A DNA stretch of 64,000 nt from Boesenbergia rotunda. Its lineage: Eukaryota > Streptophyta > Magnoliopsida > Zingiberales > Zingiberaceae. The notes beneath the pieces are model-generated. The model saw only the letters and a list, made by a program, of their open reading frames with translations, was not told where the DNA came from and did no database searches. Shown one piece after another: positions 22,927 to 35,281 of the stretch. Every line of letters begins with the position of its first letter. Position 1 is the first letter of the stretch. Position numbers and translations under genes: made by a program. Location of the stretch: NCBI GenBank assembly GCA_024364735.1, contig JAGFNQ010001614.1, positions 320,784 through 384,783 of the forward strand, given 5' to 3'.

Positions 22927-23530
22927 TGTTTGCGCGGGCTCGGTACAAATCCATTGATAGACCTAGGCTATTTAAATTTCTATAAACTTGTGATCACTAG
23001 GAAAGGTTGAGTGAAAAGAAAGGCATATATGGTGTAAAATATTGGTTTAAAAACTATCAATGAAGTTCTTATGGCATGCAAATTGGCACGGAACAGTGCA
23101 ATTGTTGAATTTCAATGAACAACAGATTATGTTAACATGGTGTTACATTGAAGGTTTTGACTAATCAGCACCATAATGGTAATTTGGATATTATAATTTC
23201 TATTTAGCTAGGCAATCAAGCTATTATTCTTGTGACGATTCAGTATATACTTCTCATTTGATAGATAACATAATATATTACTACATACAAAGTTTTATAC
23301 ATTCTACACAATTGTAGCTTTACATTCCCTATCTAACAATTGTAGTATCACAACACTCTACACAATTTTACAGAATCTGTCTCTCAAAATTGATACTAGT
23401 ACATTAATTCTCTATTTTTTTTTTTCATATTTTCTTATTTGAAGTCCATCTTCAAATCATATAGCAGACATTGATAATAAAATAATATCAACAATTGATA
23501 ATAAATAATATCAACAATAGTTTCAATTCT
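22927..23530. other. Intergenic AT-rich DNA
   Basis: No gene or clear repeat seen, apart from a doubled ATTGATAATAAA-TAATATCAACAA phrase at about 23470-23518. Confidence 0.5.
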
Positions 23531-24068
23531 TGATGGTGGACAAGTTTTTTCACGACAAAGAGAGAGACATGGTGGTAAAGCAATTCTTTAAATAGGATAA
23601 ATATTTTATAAATCGATTTTAAATATGCGTAAGTTATATACAAGACTTGAATTTAGTTGATAAAAAAATACGGCGAACTATAATTCGTGTTGTTCTCATT
23701 CTATTCCTCCAAGCAACTTTCCTCTTATCTTTTGAATGATTTTAATTTGAAAAAAAAATCGATTGTTTCAACCTCCCTTCCTTCTCTTAGTTCGTATAAA
23801 CGTAATATCTTCTCTTAAGTCTCCGATTGCAAAAACTTGTGCTCTGTTTTAGTCAGTGAAATCGTACCCCACTGAAAGCCTCTACAAGTGTCTTCGTATA
23901 TCCCTCTCAGGCGTTGTTAAGGGTTTGCGATGAAATCTACACATATCGGCTATTTGCAATCAAGGGTTTTGGGTTTTATTTATCATCAATACTCTTCTTT
24001 CAGAATGGCACAAGAAGGTGCAGTGGGTATTTCAGCATCTACTTCTCAATCATTCTCAAAGATACGTA
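23531..24068 (+). repeat. Left arm of a long inverted pair
   Basis: Matches the reverse complement of 30407-30963 over about 540 bp with scattered changes. Contains a small frame beginning MAQEGAVGISASTSQSFSK at 24004 after a TTTCAG, in both arms. I do not recognise it; it could be the start of a retroelement or a host gene 5' end that was duplicated. Confidence 0.8.
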
Positions 24069-26465
24069 TCATGGACATGTTCAACTTAGCAATCAATAAG
24101 ACTTAACTAGGTCAAAACAACACTATTGTTGGATATATTCAGAACAATATGCATCTGGATTTGAAAAACCTCCATAATTTGAATTTGGTCATTAATAATT
24201 TAAATTTTTTATAATTGTAAGCTTTAATTGATGTTGGGCGGAAACTTGTCTACGCCGAGCATCTTCTTGGAGGGAACAGGTTGCAAGTCCAGAGCATTAC
24301 CGGGGATCCCATGGAGCTTGATATCGGCTGGCGCCGACCTGAGCACGACTGCGAAGGTATACCTCAACTTTCTGGTCGATCAGCACTGGTTTGTGTTCCC
24401 TCTGATTCCTCAGAGCCTTCCACGACGGTTTCAAATGCCGACACAATTCTAGGTAAGAGCTGTTGAGTTGGGTTTTAAATCGCAATTAGGTTTTTGATCT
24501 TTCACGATCTGATAGTGGTTCTGGCGAGGTGTTTTCGGTTTGGGTTCGTGTGCTGATTTGGGATTTGGGTGTTCCTCCGCTTCTGGTGTTTCTGATAGTA
24601 TGTTGTTCTTGATTTGGATTTGTTGTTCAGATTGGATTGGTTGAGTATTACATGGAATTGGGTGTTGTTTTGAATGCACTGTTTGAATGAAAGTAGATTC
24701 TGTTAGAGTTCTGTTAATCTGTTTTCTTGAATGTTTCTGGATCATTTCGAATTTGACTGGGATTTGGATGGTTTCCTACTTTTGCCGTGAGTGGTGTGGA
24801 ATACTTTTGATCCAATTTCATGAGTAGGTTGTTGTTGTGGTTAAGGTGTAATTTGGATCTGTTCTTTGTTCTTCTCCCACTGCCCAGAAATCCAATAGTA
24901 GAATCTGTTTGTTCTTAATTGTCAGATGGGTGGCTAGGGCTCTGTTTTAGGCTGGATTGATGAGATGGGTTCGGTTTTGGATCAGTTCATGTGTTGGAGT
25001 TTTGTTTTTGAAGTGTGGATAAATTGGTTTGATCCATGTAGATGAATATGGCTCTGTTCTATTGATGGATTCATGCCATGAGCTGTTTTGGGGGGAAATG
25101 GAACTATGAGTAGTGTAATTTTGTTTAGACCTAGTCTTGAGTGGGTTGGACTTTAGGTTGGGGCTTAGGCAAAACCTAAATCGAACTTAGAATAAATGAA
25201 TGGGATTTAGCCATTTAATTGGAATTAATTGAAAGACCCCGATATTAGGATTAACCCTAAAACGCTCTAGGGATTTGATTAGTTGTTTACTACTTGTGTA
25301 AGTAGATAAATAGTTTTTGTCGTTCAATACAAGTCTTTGACTTAGTTATTTCCTTCGCAGATTATTTTGGACGGGGGTTCTCGTCGCACGGACTTCTTCA
25401 TATCGAGGCGGGTACCTTTGACTTATCTTTGTTAAATATAGTCACCTCTTATGCATAGTTAGATATGGATAGCAGTAGAGATACTTGATACTTCTATTTC
25501 TGTACCATTTCTTTCGGCAGTTGTATCTGTTTAGTTTTACTGCTTACTGTTCTTTATTACTACGTGGATTGGATTTATGTACAACTTACCTTATACCTTG
25601 CGTTCGAGTTTAGGCTATGGTGCATACCAGTTATCTGGACTACTGTATATCATTTAGATGACAGTAAGGTTAAACAGTGGGTGATGCATGAGATAGTGAC
25701 ATGCATCATCATTGCACGTAGCATAGGTGGGCGACCTTTGACTCCCTAGAGGTTGAGATGGGTCGTCAGACTTGCTACTGGTGTAGGGGCATATGTAGGC
25801 GACCTTTGACTCCCTGGAGGTTGAGATGGGTCGTCTGACTTGCCACATGACCTGTCGTGTAGTCCCAGTTCCACTCTTCGTTAGTGGATTATAGGCCACG
25901 GCGCTGTGACAAGTCCCCTATTCTGTCTGGAGATACTTAGGGATGTGGGAGCGTTACTTTTTCCTAGGGCGAAGTGCGTTCTGGTCCAAGACCCTAATCA
26001 TTCGGTTTCGCATGATGCGCGACGGTGGTCGTCTAAGTGGAGGGAGGACCCGTCATAGCCCTACCCACTCAGTTTCGCATAGATACGACGGTGGCCGATT
26101 GGCGTCAAGGGTGACCCAAATTGTATCATGAGCATGCTATGCATCTCTGCATTTGGTTGTTGCATTTGGTTGACATGCATGCTATTGGGTTTGGATCGAC
26201 ACAGGTATGTACTTCTTTTTGCTGGTACAATTCTACATTTCCTATTATTGCATTTTTTTCAGTTTGTGTTAGATGGTGACTTACTGCTAGTGTAGCTTCA
26301 TATGCATATTGGATTGTATTCGCTGAGTTCTTTGGACTCACCCAGTTAGTCTTCCCCCCCCCCCTTTCAGGATGATATATTGGAGTGCCCGGCAGCCTGC
26401 TCCAGTTCGCGTATTTCGAAACGATTTCGTGGTTGTTCTTGTATTTTGATGGTGGTACATGTTGG
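24069..26465 (+). mobile_element. LTR-like repeat block, left part (boundaries uncertain)
   Basis: Has the look of a chromovirus LTR: a T/G-rich leader, a GAGTTCTTTGGACTCACCC segment followed by a C11 run and TTTCAGGATGA at 26330-26375, and no coding frame. It resumes at 30090 after the nested copia element and ends ...GGCGTGACA at 30407. A 6-bp ACGTAT occurs at both outer edges (24064-24069, 30407-30412) but the left end does not begin with TG, so I do not claim a solo LTR. A short frame at 24228-24452 is unrecognised. Confidence 0.4.
25729..25844 (+). repeat. 69-bp tandem duplication
   Basis: GGCGACCTTTGACTCCCT and the following GGTTGAGATGGGTCGTC occur twice, 69 bp apart. A second imperfect pair around TTTCGCAT...GACGGTGG occurs at about 26003-26095. 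Confidence 0.75.
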
Positions 26466-27397
26466 TGTAAGTACCCCTGGTTGATTTTGATGTGATCAAC
26501 CGATTTAAGTTAGGTCCTGGTATGTTTAATTCCTCTGCTAAGTGTGCAGGAGCTTAGGTACGGAGGAAGTCGAGCATAAGACGTAGCGGACGAGAAGGAT
26601 TGTGCGGGGAAGTGAGCCGACGCGCTCGGTACAATCCGAGGGATGCGGAAGCTGCGGAAGAGTACGCCGTTGGAGCGAGAAGGACGTGCGCGGTGTCCGA
26701 GGGACGAGAAGCCGGGAGGAAGGACGCTCGAGGGGCGAAAGGCCGGAGTCAGGTTCGGGTGAGCCTAACTCCGGTTGGTCGAAAATCACCCAGAAGATGA
26801 ACCAAAAGACTGGTCAGTTTGACCAAGTCAAACCAGACACCTGAAACAAAAAGAATTTTATTTGTTGCTGTGAAAATTCAAACCAGCAACCTCGCCTACA
26901 AATATCACTAACCTTATTGACTGGGATAAAGAAGAGATATGATTGAAGTTGTTGTGAGCAAATGATAAAGTTATTTATCTGTTGCGAGCAGAAGACAAAG
27001 TTATCTCTTAAAAGATAACTTTATCCTTTATTTAGATCTAATGGATGCAGTTTAATCCCATCCAAGATCAACCATCCAGATTACATCCATGGATCAACGG
27101 TCAAGAGAAAATTCCTCAACAATTAACAATCCAGATTTATTCTCTTAGGCTATAAATAGGCTTAGAGTTTCAACCTTTTCAATCATTCAATTAATTCATT
27201 CTTGTAAACTCTCTAAAAGTCTAGCATGCAATTTTTGTAAGGCTTCTCCGCCACAAGGAGATTTTTTGAGCGTCCATTGCCTTGGAAGCAACGTTCTCAG
27301 TTGCGACCAAGTTTCTTTTTTAAAGACGAGTGCCTCCACTTTCATATTTTTTTTACCGTCTATTCACCCCCTCTAGCCGGTCCAACCCGATCCAACA
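26466..27397 (+). repeat. copia 5' LTR
   Basis: Begins TGTAAGTACCCCTGG, ends GATCCAACA. A TATA box TATAAATAGG lies at 27151-27160. Open frames on both strands are not conserved coding sequence. Confidence 0.93.
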
Positions 27398-27399
27398 AG

Positions 27400-27411
27400 T
27401 GGTATCAGAGC
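27400..27411 (+). other. Primer-binding site, initiator tRNA-Met type
   Basis: TGGTATCAGAGC two bases after the 5' LTR, the standard copia primer site. Confidence 0.9.
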
Positions 27412-27460
27412 CAAGGTCGCCGCAGAAGGACTAACCGCCGATTGCAGCAAAATCAAGAAA

Positions 27461-28339
27461 ATGGTTGGAGCCGTAATCTACCCGCCGAAGTTTGAGGGGG
27501 AGTTCGCGATGTGGAAGCGCCGAATGCAGGTATTTTTTAAAACTGATATTGAATTGCTAATAATTATGAAAAATAGTTTTTCAGTTCCTAAAGACAACAA
27601 CGGCAAGGATAAAGAAATAGAGTCGTGGACCAAGAAGGAGAAATCAGACTTTGAAGCAAACGACAAAGCCGAATTTCATCTACTAGCCGTTCTTCCCGCA
27701 AAAGAAGTTAACTGCATCGAGAATTACAACTCTGCAAAAGAGCTCTGGGAGAAATTCCTAGAATTGCATGAAGAGAAGAATAATAAATCAGACATCGCCG
27801 CACTGAACACAAGGAAGACCCAACTCGACGATGAGTCCTCGTCAGAAGAGTCGGAAGGTCAAGAATACGCGGGACTTACGCTGATGGCAAATCATCAAGA
27901 AGGAAGCACTGATGAAGGGGGAGAGACGTCAGGAGAAACCGACGACGAAGAAAGAACCTCGTTTTTCGAAAGCGACCCGGTAAGTGAGGTTTGTTTTCTT
28001 CCTCATGATCAATTATATGCAGGAGTTAAAGCTTTGCTCAAATCTAATTGTAGATTAGAAAAAGAAAATTAAAAATTAAAAAATGAATTAACACTTATAT
28101 CCTCGTCTGAAGTTTTGAAAAATAAAAATGATAATTTGAAAATTTTAGTGTAAAAATTAGAGCTTGATATTGCATATTTACGCCAAAAGAAAAATAGCTT
28201 TCCTGATAATTTAAATTGGTATTTTAAAAATCATAAGGGTCAATTTAAACAGGTGCCCAAAAGCTATATTCCGCCTAAGTTTTTAATTAATCCTGTAGAT
28301 AGGAACTTATTTTGGGTTCCTAAATTTGTATTAAACTGA
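27461..28339 (+). pseudogene. gag: Damaged copia gag
   Basis: Starts MVGAVIYPPKFEGEFAMWKR (gag domain of the UBN2/DUF4219 type) and has AKELWEKFLELHE. The middle of the capsid domain is then missing: the text jumps to a charged DDESSSEESEGQEYAGLTLM segment typical of the gag C-terminal region. The same frame continues past stops at 28070 and 28151 to YIPPKFLINPVDRNLFWVPK and ends at 28337. A zinc knuckle is not seen. The internal deletion, two stops and missing knuckle make it non-functional. The acidic serine-rich tail resembles SIRE/Maximus-type elements, but the lineage call is weak. Confidence 0.8.
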
Positions 28340-29140
28340 TAATTTTTTTGGTTATTATATATGTGCGCATTTTGTTTCTCTAACAAAAATTATGTCTTTA
28401 TTTTTTTTATACACAATTATGCTGTCTACCTACTGAAACTTCTTTCAAAATTTTTCAAATATTTTTTTCTCTAGAAATTTGAAATTAAGAGTTTATGGGA
28501 AAGACTTATTACAATTTTTTTTTCAAATTTTTCGAAGTATTTTTTCCAATTTTTTAAAAATTTATTCTTCAAAAACTCTTATGTGTTGGTTTGTCATTTT
28601 TGGACTTGATGAACGAATTTAAAACTCAAAATTTTTGTCCAAACTCATATCTTCATCTTCAACTTTAACAAAAATATTCAGATTTTTTTTCGATTTTTTA
28701 TGAATTGTTTATCGAAATATGATTTTTTTTCAAAATTCGATAGAAAAATATTTTGACAGGATTCGATTTTTTTTGGAACTCCTCATCAGTTGTGGATTTT
28801 ATCAAAAAAAAACAATTAGATTTTATTTAAGTCATTTTTTAAAAAAAAAATGGAATTAACTTTGAAAAAATATGCAATTTTAAAATTTGAAAAATCTATG
28901 GCAACACGATTTTGTTTTCACTTAGAATATTTTTTATCGTACTCAAAAAATTTTCTTCTTCCCTACTTATATTTCCCAATTTTTTGATGTGATCAAAGGG
29001 GGAGGAATAATATTAAGTTAAGGGGTAGAATTTTAATTTACTCGAAATTTAAGTTTTTTTTTGAACTTAAACTGTTTACATTATTATGTATATTTTTTTA
29101 TTTTGATTACCCTAATTTAACTCGGATTAATGCACATCAA
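28340..29140 (+). other. T-rich filler of the copia element
   Basis: Repeated TTTTTTTCAAATTTTT-like words with no coding potential. It takes the place of pol in this deletion derivative. Confidence 0.7.
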
Positions 29141-29152
29141 AAAGGGGGAGAT

Positions 29153-30084
29153 TGTAAGTACCCCTGGTTAATTTTGATGTGATCAACCGATTTAAGTTAG
29201 GTCCTGGTATGTTTAATCCCTCTGCTAAGTGTGCAGGAGCTTAGGTACGGAGGAAGTCGAGCGTAAGACGTAGCGGACGAGAAAGATTGTGCGGGGAAGT
29301 GAGCCGACGGGCTCGGTACAATCCGAGGGATGCGAAAGCTGTGGAAGAGTACGCCGATGGAGCGAGAAGGACGTACGCGGTGTCCGAGAGACAAGAAGCC
29401 AGGAGGAAGGACGCTCGAGGGGCGAAAGGCTGGAGTCAGGTTCGGGTGAGCCTAACTCGGGTTGGTCGGAAATCACCCAGAAGATGAACCAAAAGACTGA
29501 TCAGTTTGACCAAGTCAAACCAGACACCTGAAACAAAAAGAATTTTATTTATTGCTGTGAAAATTTGAACCAGCAACCTTGCTTACAAATATCACTAACC
29601 TTACCGACTGGGATAAAGAAGAGATATGATTGAAGTTGTTGTGAGCAAATGATAAAGTTATTTATCTGTTGCGAGCAGAAGACAAAGTTATCTCTTAAAA
29701 GATAACTTTATCCTTTAATCAGATCTAATGGATACAGTTTAATCCCATCCAAGATCAACCATCCGGATTACATCCATGGATCAACGGTCAAGAGAAAATT
29801 CCTCAATAATTAACAATCCAGATTTATTCTCTTAGGCTATAAATAGGCTTAGAGTTTCAACCTTTTCAATCATTCAATTAATTCATTCTTGTAAACTCTC
29901 TAAAAGTCTAGCATGCTATTTTTGTAAGGCTTCTCCGCCACAAGGAGATTTTTTGAGCGTTCATTGCCTTGGAAGCAACGTTCTCAGTTGCGACCAAGTT
30001 TCTTTTTTAAAGACGAGTGCCTCCACTTTCATATTTTTTTTACCGTCTATTCACCCTCTCTAGCCGGTCCAACCCGATCCAACA
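29153..30084 (+). repeat. copia 3' LTR
   Basis: Same length as the 5' LTR (932 bp); ends AACCCGATCCAACA, then the GTTGG target duplication. Confidence 0.93.
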
Positions 30085-30089
30085 GTTGG

Positions 30090-30406
30090 TACCTTTTTCC
30101 GTTCATGTTTTCTTTTCATTTCCATTGCTGTATTTGTGTTCTGTTGTGTTGTTTTGCACGGCGGCATAGTTATACTTTTGTGTGTCGTGGAGGCCTTTGT
30201 TTCATTTTATTTTGTCGTAAGTCGTACTGGTACACAACTTTTGTCGTCGTCTTCATTTTCTTTTCATTCAGTGGCTTGTTCCAACCCTATAGGCTGGGGT
30301 ACAGGCGGGCTGAGAGAGTCGTAGAGATTAGGTTTTTGGATTGTCCGTTGGGTCGAGGGAGTAGCAGTCCGGTTAGTATCGGACAGACAACCCCTCGAGG
30401 CGTGAC
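30090..30406 (+). mobile_element. LTR-like repeat block, right part
   Basis: Continuation of the block at 24069-26465 after removal of the copia insertion; ends GGCGTGACA next to the right inverted arm. Confidence 0.4.
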
Positions 30407-30963
30407 ACGTATCTTTGAGAATGATTGAGAAGTAGATGTTGAAATACCAATTGCACCTTCTTGCGCCATTCTGAAAGGAAAGTATTGATGATAAATAAAA
30501 CTCAAAACCCTTAATTGCAAATAGTCGATTTGTGTAGATTTCATCGTAAACCCTTAACATCGCCTGAGAGGTACCTACGAAGACACTTGTAGAGGCTTTC
30601 AGTGGGGGATGATCTCACCGACTAAAATAGAACACAAGTTTTTGCAATCGGAGACTTAAGAGAAGATATTATGTTTATACGCACTAAGAGAAGGAAGGGA
30701 GGTTGAAACCATCATTTTTTTTTTCAAATTAAAATCATTCAAAAGTGATTTGGGTGCCTAAGAAAATAAGAGGAAAGTTGCCTGGAGGAATAGAATGAGA
30801 ACAACATGAATTATAGTTCGTCGTATTTTTTTTTCAACTAAATTCAAGTCTAGTATATAACTTACACATATTTAAAAATCGATTTATAAAATATTGATCC
30901 TATTTAAAGAATTGTTTTACCACCATGTCTCTCTCTTTGCCGTGGAAAAACATGTCCACCGTC
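30407..30963 (-). repeat. Right arm of the long inverted pair
   Basis: Reverse complement of 23531-24068. Outside the arms, AACAATAGTTTCA at 23516 reappears here on the plus strand at 30965 in the same orientation, not inverted, so the outer edge coincides with a local rearrangement. Confidence 0.8.
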
Positions 30964-33055
30964 AACAATAGTTTCAGTTCTTCCACCTCAATAAATAAGA
31001 TGTGATCTTTGCTTTGTTGGTTCGTATTTTCTATAGTAAACATCAGAGAGAGTATATTCATTTGAAACACTCAACCTCCTTCCTCATCCATCTATAAACT
31101 AACCAAAAGATAAGAAAAAGACAACTTCTGACAGTGATCATCCTCCTCAAACCCTCTCTGATTGCATTTGCTGTCTGTCCAACTCCATTTTTCTCAAACC
31201 TAAACAATCATCACAAAGCACAAACCCTCAGATTATATATTTAACCTCACAAATCTTGTACTAAATAGTTATTATATCAGAGAGATAATGATGGAAATAT
31301 TTCCAGCCAGGTTGTACTTTGCTTATTAGGTGAGAGTCTTCAAGATGCCATTTACTTTCGGGCACTTAATTATCATCAGCTACAGCAAACCTTCGCAGTG
31401 GTTGCTCACTCCATTTCACCCCAATCATTCATTCATGCCTGTCTTCTCTGTCACGTTTTAGCCTGAAGCAAATCTCCAACCTCTGCCATTAATGCGAGGA
31501 GGCATCATCAGCTAGCACGCCCTTGCATCAATATAATTATTGTCCTCATCCACTGTTAGTCCTCCACTGAATCCATTAAACTTTGTCCATCTCCCTGTGG
31601 TCCTTTGAATGTGGTGGCTTGCTCACGACTTGGCCTGTTTCTGCCATTTTCTTCACCCTGACGTGGAGAGGCGAAGACATGGTTAACTCTGTTTATCTTC
31701 TTTAGATATGCATGATATGGACTGGCAACAACCAAAACCTCAGCATCTTTATTTTCCAATTTTATGACCGAGTGAATGCAGCTAGCTCTCAACTCAGCCA
31801 TCCAAGTCTTCGATGTCAGACAAACAGACAGCAACGCTAGACGCCAATAGCTCCCTTGCTAAATCTGCATCAGCTTTGTATCTTAGCATTTGGTGGAGGA
31901 ATGAGGATTCCCACCCCCCCACTATACTTCCTTTTCATTTTCCTTTTCATCCGTTCTGCAACTTTGGACTTTCGGAAGAAGACACAGGCCTGTATTTATC
32001 ACACTCCGTGACAGCTGAAAGCAGTGTGTGAGGGTTGCAAGCCTCGTGATGCATGACGAATATCATTAATTAAGCTGGGTGAAAAAGGTGCAGGTTCAAT
32101 TCCACCACACAGACTTTTAGTACATGTTAAAGAGAACGGCGATGACAAAGAAAACTGATGCAGTCGGATCGTGATGTATCGATTCGATAGGCAATTAGGC
32201 ATGGAGGATGAGCACTCAGGGAACAAAGTGGCAATGCCGTGTGGGACGGGGAGAACAACATGTTGAACTCGATGACATGACATGATGAGGACGGTGCACA
32301 AAGATCTGAATCATGATTCTGAAGTAGGAACACTAAGAGGCTGTGACAATTGGCAATTGACGCTAGCTCTGCGTGGGTCTCTTCGCCCGACAGCAACTAA
32401 TACTGTTATGATAATTAACAAGACAGAGTAACTTGTTCGACTCGAATTCTGTTCCGAAGAAAGACAAGCGAAGAACATGTAAAGTATGCAACCTTGTTCC
32501 CACAGAAAGTGGATAGTTCAGACATCATCAAACAACTCCTCCTCCTTCAAGTCCACGAAAGAGTACAAGAGAGTTAGTGTTGTTGAAAATTTGTTTAATC
32601 TCACCAATTATTCTATAATTATGCAACCGGATAGACGAGAATAATTCTAGAGAGGATCTTATCGTTTGAAATTTTAGCAGTTTAATAAAGCGAAATCAAT
32701 CGATGTTCATGGTCATTGCCTCTTCTGTGGGAGTTAAAGCAAATTATAGGTGATCCAATTTAATTTGTTATCAACACAACAATAATAACGACAAAGTGGA
32801 TTAATAGAATATTTTTACGCATATAAAATACACATCCAATATCGGATCATAATCAAACCATTAATTAGATCACTTTATTAGGCTAATTATATTCCTTATG
32901 GCAAATACATATGCTACGATTTTAACATGTGAGCTCATCTAATGAAGAAATTAAATCCAACAGCCTCCTTGGGTGACGATTTAATCGTGATTTAATGGGA
33001 TTTCTACTGGGAAAAATGAGACTGTGGATTGCTTCGAGCTAGGAGGGGTTAAGCA
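30964..33055. other. Intergenic, no confident gene
   Basis: Moderate GC content without repeats that I recognise. The only frame worth noting is the minus-strand ORF at 31556-31801. Confidence 0.5.
31556..31801 (-). CDS. Unrecognised small ORF
   Basis: A minus-strand frame from an internal ATG (MAELRASCIHSVIKLENK) gives 81 residues of balanced composition, ending DGQSLMDSVED; a longer start at 31834 adds 11 residues. It could be the last exon of a lost gene or chance. No domain, signal or membrane segment is visible, and nothing around it suggests a role. Confidence 0.2.
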   Translation of the reverse strand: MAELRASCIHSVIKLENKDAEVLVVASPYHAYLKKINRVNHVFASPRQGEENGRNRPSREQATTFKGPQGDGQSLMDSVED

Positions 33056-34881
33056 TGTTGGATATCATGTGAATGGAAAGGGAGATGATGGGACTTTAGT
33101 CTGATATTGGGACTTTCTAGTGAGTAGAAAGTAAAGTGGAGAATAAAGAGACTCCCTTGTGAGTGAGATTTTAGTCCCACATTAGGAGTTTTAAGGCAAA
33201 ATAGTTGGTTTATATTGTTTCACAAGCATGTTAGTTGTGAACAAATGTTAGCGGAGAGACTCTCTCTCACACGTGGGTGCGCAGAGGGTGCAAATCCAAG
33301 GCTCGGATTTATACTGAACCAAGTGAACTCGTGTGCGTACACGACCTGCACGCATAGAATGTTCGACCGGTTGGGGCAAAATTTGTCCAAGCAGATGAAC
33401 TAACGTTTTGCCAAATTAGTTTTGCTCAAATGTAACTGATGCATTAATTTTGATTAATGCGAGGTCAGTAACGCTCAGACGTTTTGATCTGGCCGGTTAA
33501 TTATCAGTAAATGACCATTAATTCGTTATTTACGACTGCGGGGGTCTGAGCCTATAAAAAGGGCCTGTGGACACGTGGCCCCAGCCATTAAGACCATAAT
33601 TAGAGAAGAGATATGCAATGATTCTGCGACGGGAAGGCGAAAAGACATTCGATGAGACAGCTTACCATCCGAGTGAGTCACTGGCTCAAGGTCGACTACG
33701 GAAGCCGACCACAAGAACCGGTCACTCGGGTGCGCCAGGCTCGGGCAAGAAGGACGGTCCAGTCAGTCGGACTTGTCGCCTCCTTCAACTAGACTCGAGA
33801 GGAATGCTTATGATCCCGGGCCAGTTTACGTGCAGCCTGGCCCGACAGCCTGGCACCTCGTTAGTAGGAGATAGATTTGTGGGCTTTGGGAGCCCATGGG
33901 ANTCTCAGTTCTCCCGAGTCGGGGGAATCTCAAACGCATAGCATCTCGAAGACTATGCAGCTACATGCTCACACACCACTCGGCTCAGTATCCCCGATCG
34001 GGCACGTGGTGACCCACATTCCTCATAATCGGCCTGAACGAGCGTCCAGACTATCGCGGGCCAGCCCTCGCGCCCCTCTCGGTTCGGTTCCCAGCCGACG
34101 CGTGGCGGCCCACGCTCCTGGGTAAGCCCGAACTAGTGGAGGCTTTACTTGATGTATCACCGAATCGCACCAGCTACTCTAGGCCCTCAGTCGGCCTCCT
34201 CATCCTGTGCCCTCAGTCGGCACCACTGCTCTAGGCCCTCAGTCGGCCTCCTCATTTCGTGCCCCCAGTCGGAATTCGTGTTGGAGGTATTGTCGTGACT
34301 CACCAGAACAACCACTCCCTGACATAGGACCAGCAGAAGGAGTACGGGGTCGGCGCAGGTAAGACATCATTCCAGCACTAACTACGAGTATCTCGCTGAT
34401 GCCATGATCTTCCTGCCATATTCTGACCCCCCGTACCACGACCACATACCTCTGTGTCAGGCTGAGCAGCGCCCGACAGCACTAGCCTTTAAGTTGACAG
34501 TGCCCTTTTCCTTATTCCGGTATGCGACACACTACCCTGCCACCTCTGGGCATGCCTTGCCCTGTCCTCCCTACGAGACAAAGGGTGGCAGGCTGGGCAG
34601 CAGCTGTCAACTTCCCCGGCTATATAAGTCTGTCCACTCCCCACGCCCCAGGTACGTGCGATAGTGCAATTTTACTACTATTCTATTGCTTTCCTTGCTC
34701 TTCCACCACCGGGGACTGACTTGACCATCGGAGTGCCTTACCGGGGACTTTTCCCGGGGGTTCTAACGGTCCTTGTCTTGCAGATTAGGAGTTAGCAGCA
34801 GCGGAGCCAGCGTCAGCAGTTTGCGATCTTCAAGTGACCATCTCACTCTTGGGGCCTCCACCTCGCTTCGCGACATGATCA
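33056..34881 (+). repeat. Probable gypsy 5' LTR
   Basis: Starts TGTTGGATATCATG and ends ATGATCA just before the PBS. The start is supported by a related sequence beginning at 42122 on the minus strand. A TATA box (CCTATAAAAAGG) lies at about 33551-33562. A 52-bp tandem duplication around CTCTAGGCCCTCAGTCGGCC lies at 34177-34268. One ambiguous base (n) is at 33902. Confidence 0.55.
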
Positions 34882-34884
34882 ATT

Positions 34885-34900
34885 TGGCGCTAGAAGGAGG
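34885..34900 (+). other. Primer-binding site candidate
   Basis: TGGCGCTAGAAGGAGG directly after the LTR end; the form is usual for plant gypsy elements, but I do not assign the tRNA. Confidence 0.6.
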
Positions 34901-35281
34901 GGGAGTTAGCCTAATCGGAAGCGGAAGATGGAAGATCCCAACCGAGTTATGATGACGGCCACCCCTGAGGAATACGTGTACCTGACGGCAGCTCGAGCCC
35001 AAAAGAATCCACAAAGGCCTTCGCAGGACGACAGCCAGGCTCGATGAAGGCCTTCGCAGGATGCACAGACAGTCAGCAGGTCGAGGAAGGCCTGTCCGAC
35101 CTGAGGGAGGTTCCGCTCCCTTCCCAGCAGTTTTCTTTCAGGGTCAGGACGATGAAACCGACTAGATGCAGGCCAAGGCCTCAGCCTCCAACTAACTACA
35201 CAGACTGCGGCCAGACAAGGGAAAGGCCCCAACTGACCCTTCCCCAGCCCCCTAGTACGCAGTCCCTTCTCTTCCTGGATC

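Larger units (their letters stand above)
26466..30084 (+). mobile_element. Non-autonomous Ty1/copia element with intact LTRs and TSD
   Basis: Two 932-bp LTRs (26466-27397, 29153-30084), flanked by the 5-bp target duplication GTTGG (26461-26465 and 30085-30089). The PBS is TGGTATCAGAGC (27400-27411, initiator tRNA-Met type) and AAAAGGGGGAGA precedes the 3' LTR. The 1.75-kb interior holds only a damaged gag and T-rich filler; protease, integrase, RT and RNase H are absent. The LTRs differ at roughly 25-30 positions by eye, mostly transitions. It is nested in the LTR-like block. Confidence 0.93.

Noticed and set aside
24228..24466. Possible exon frames (61-74 codons)
   Set aside because: Two frames overlap with no family match and no partner exon; kept only as part of the LTR-like block.
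26538..26844. Paired ORFs repeated at 29225-29531
   Set aside because: They are in the two copia LTRs and diverge without regard to codon position.
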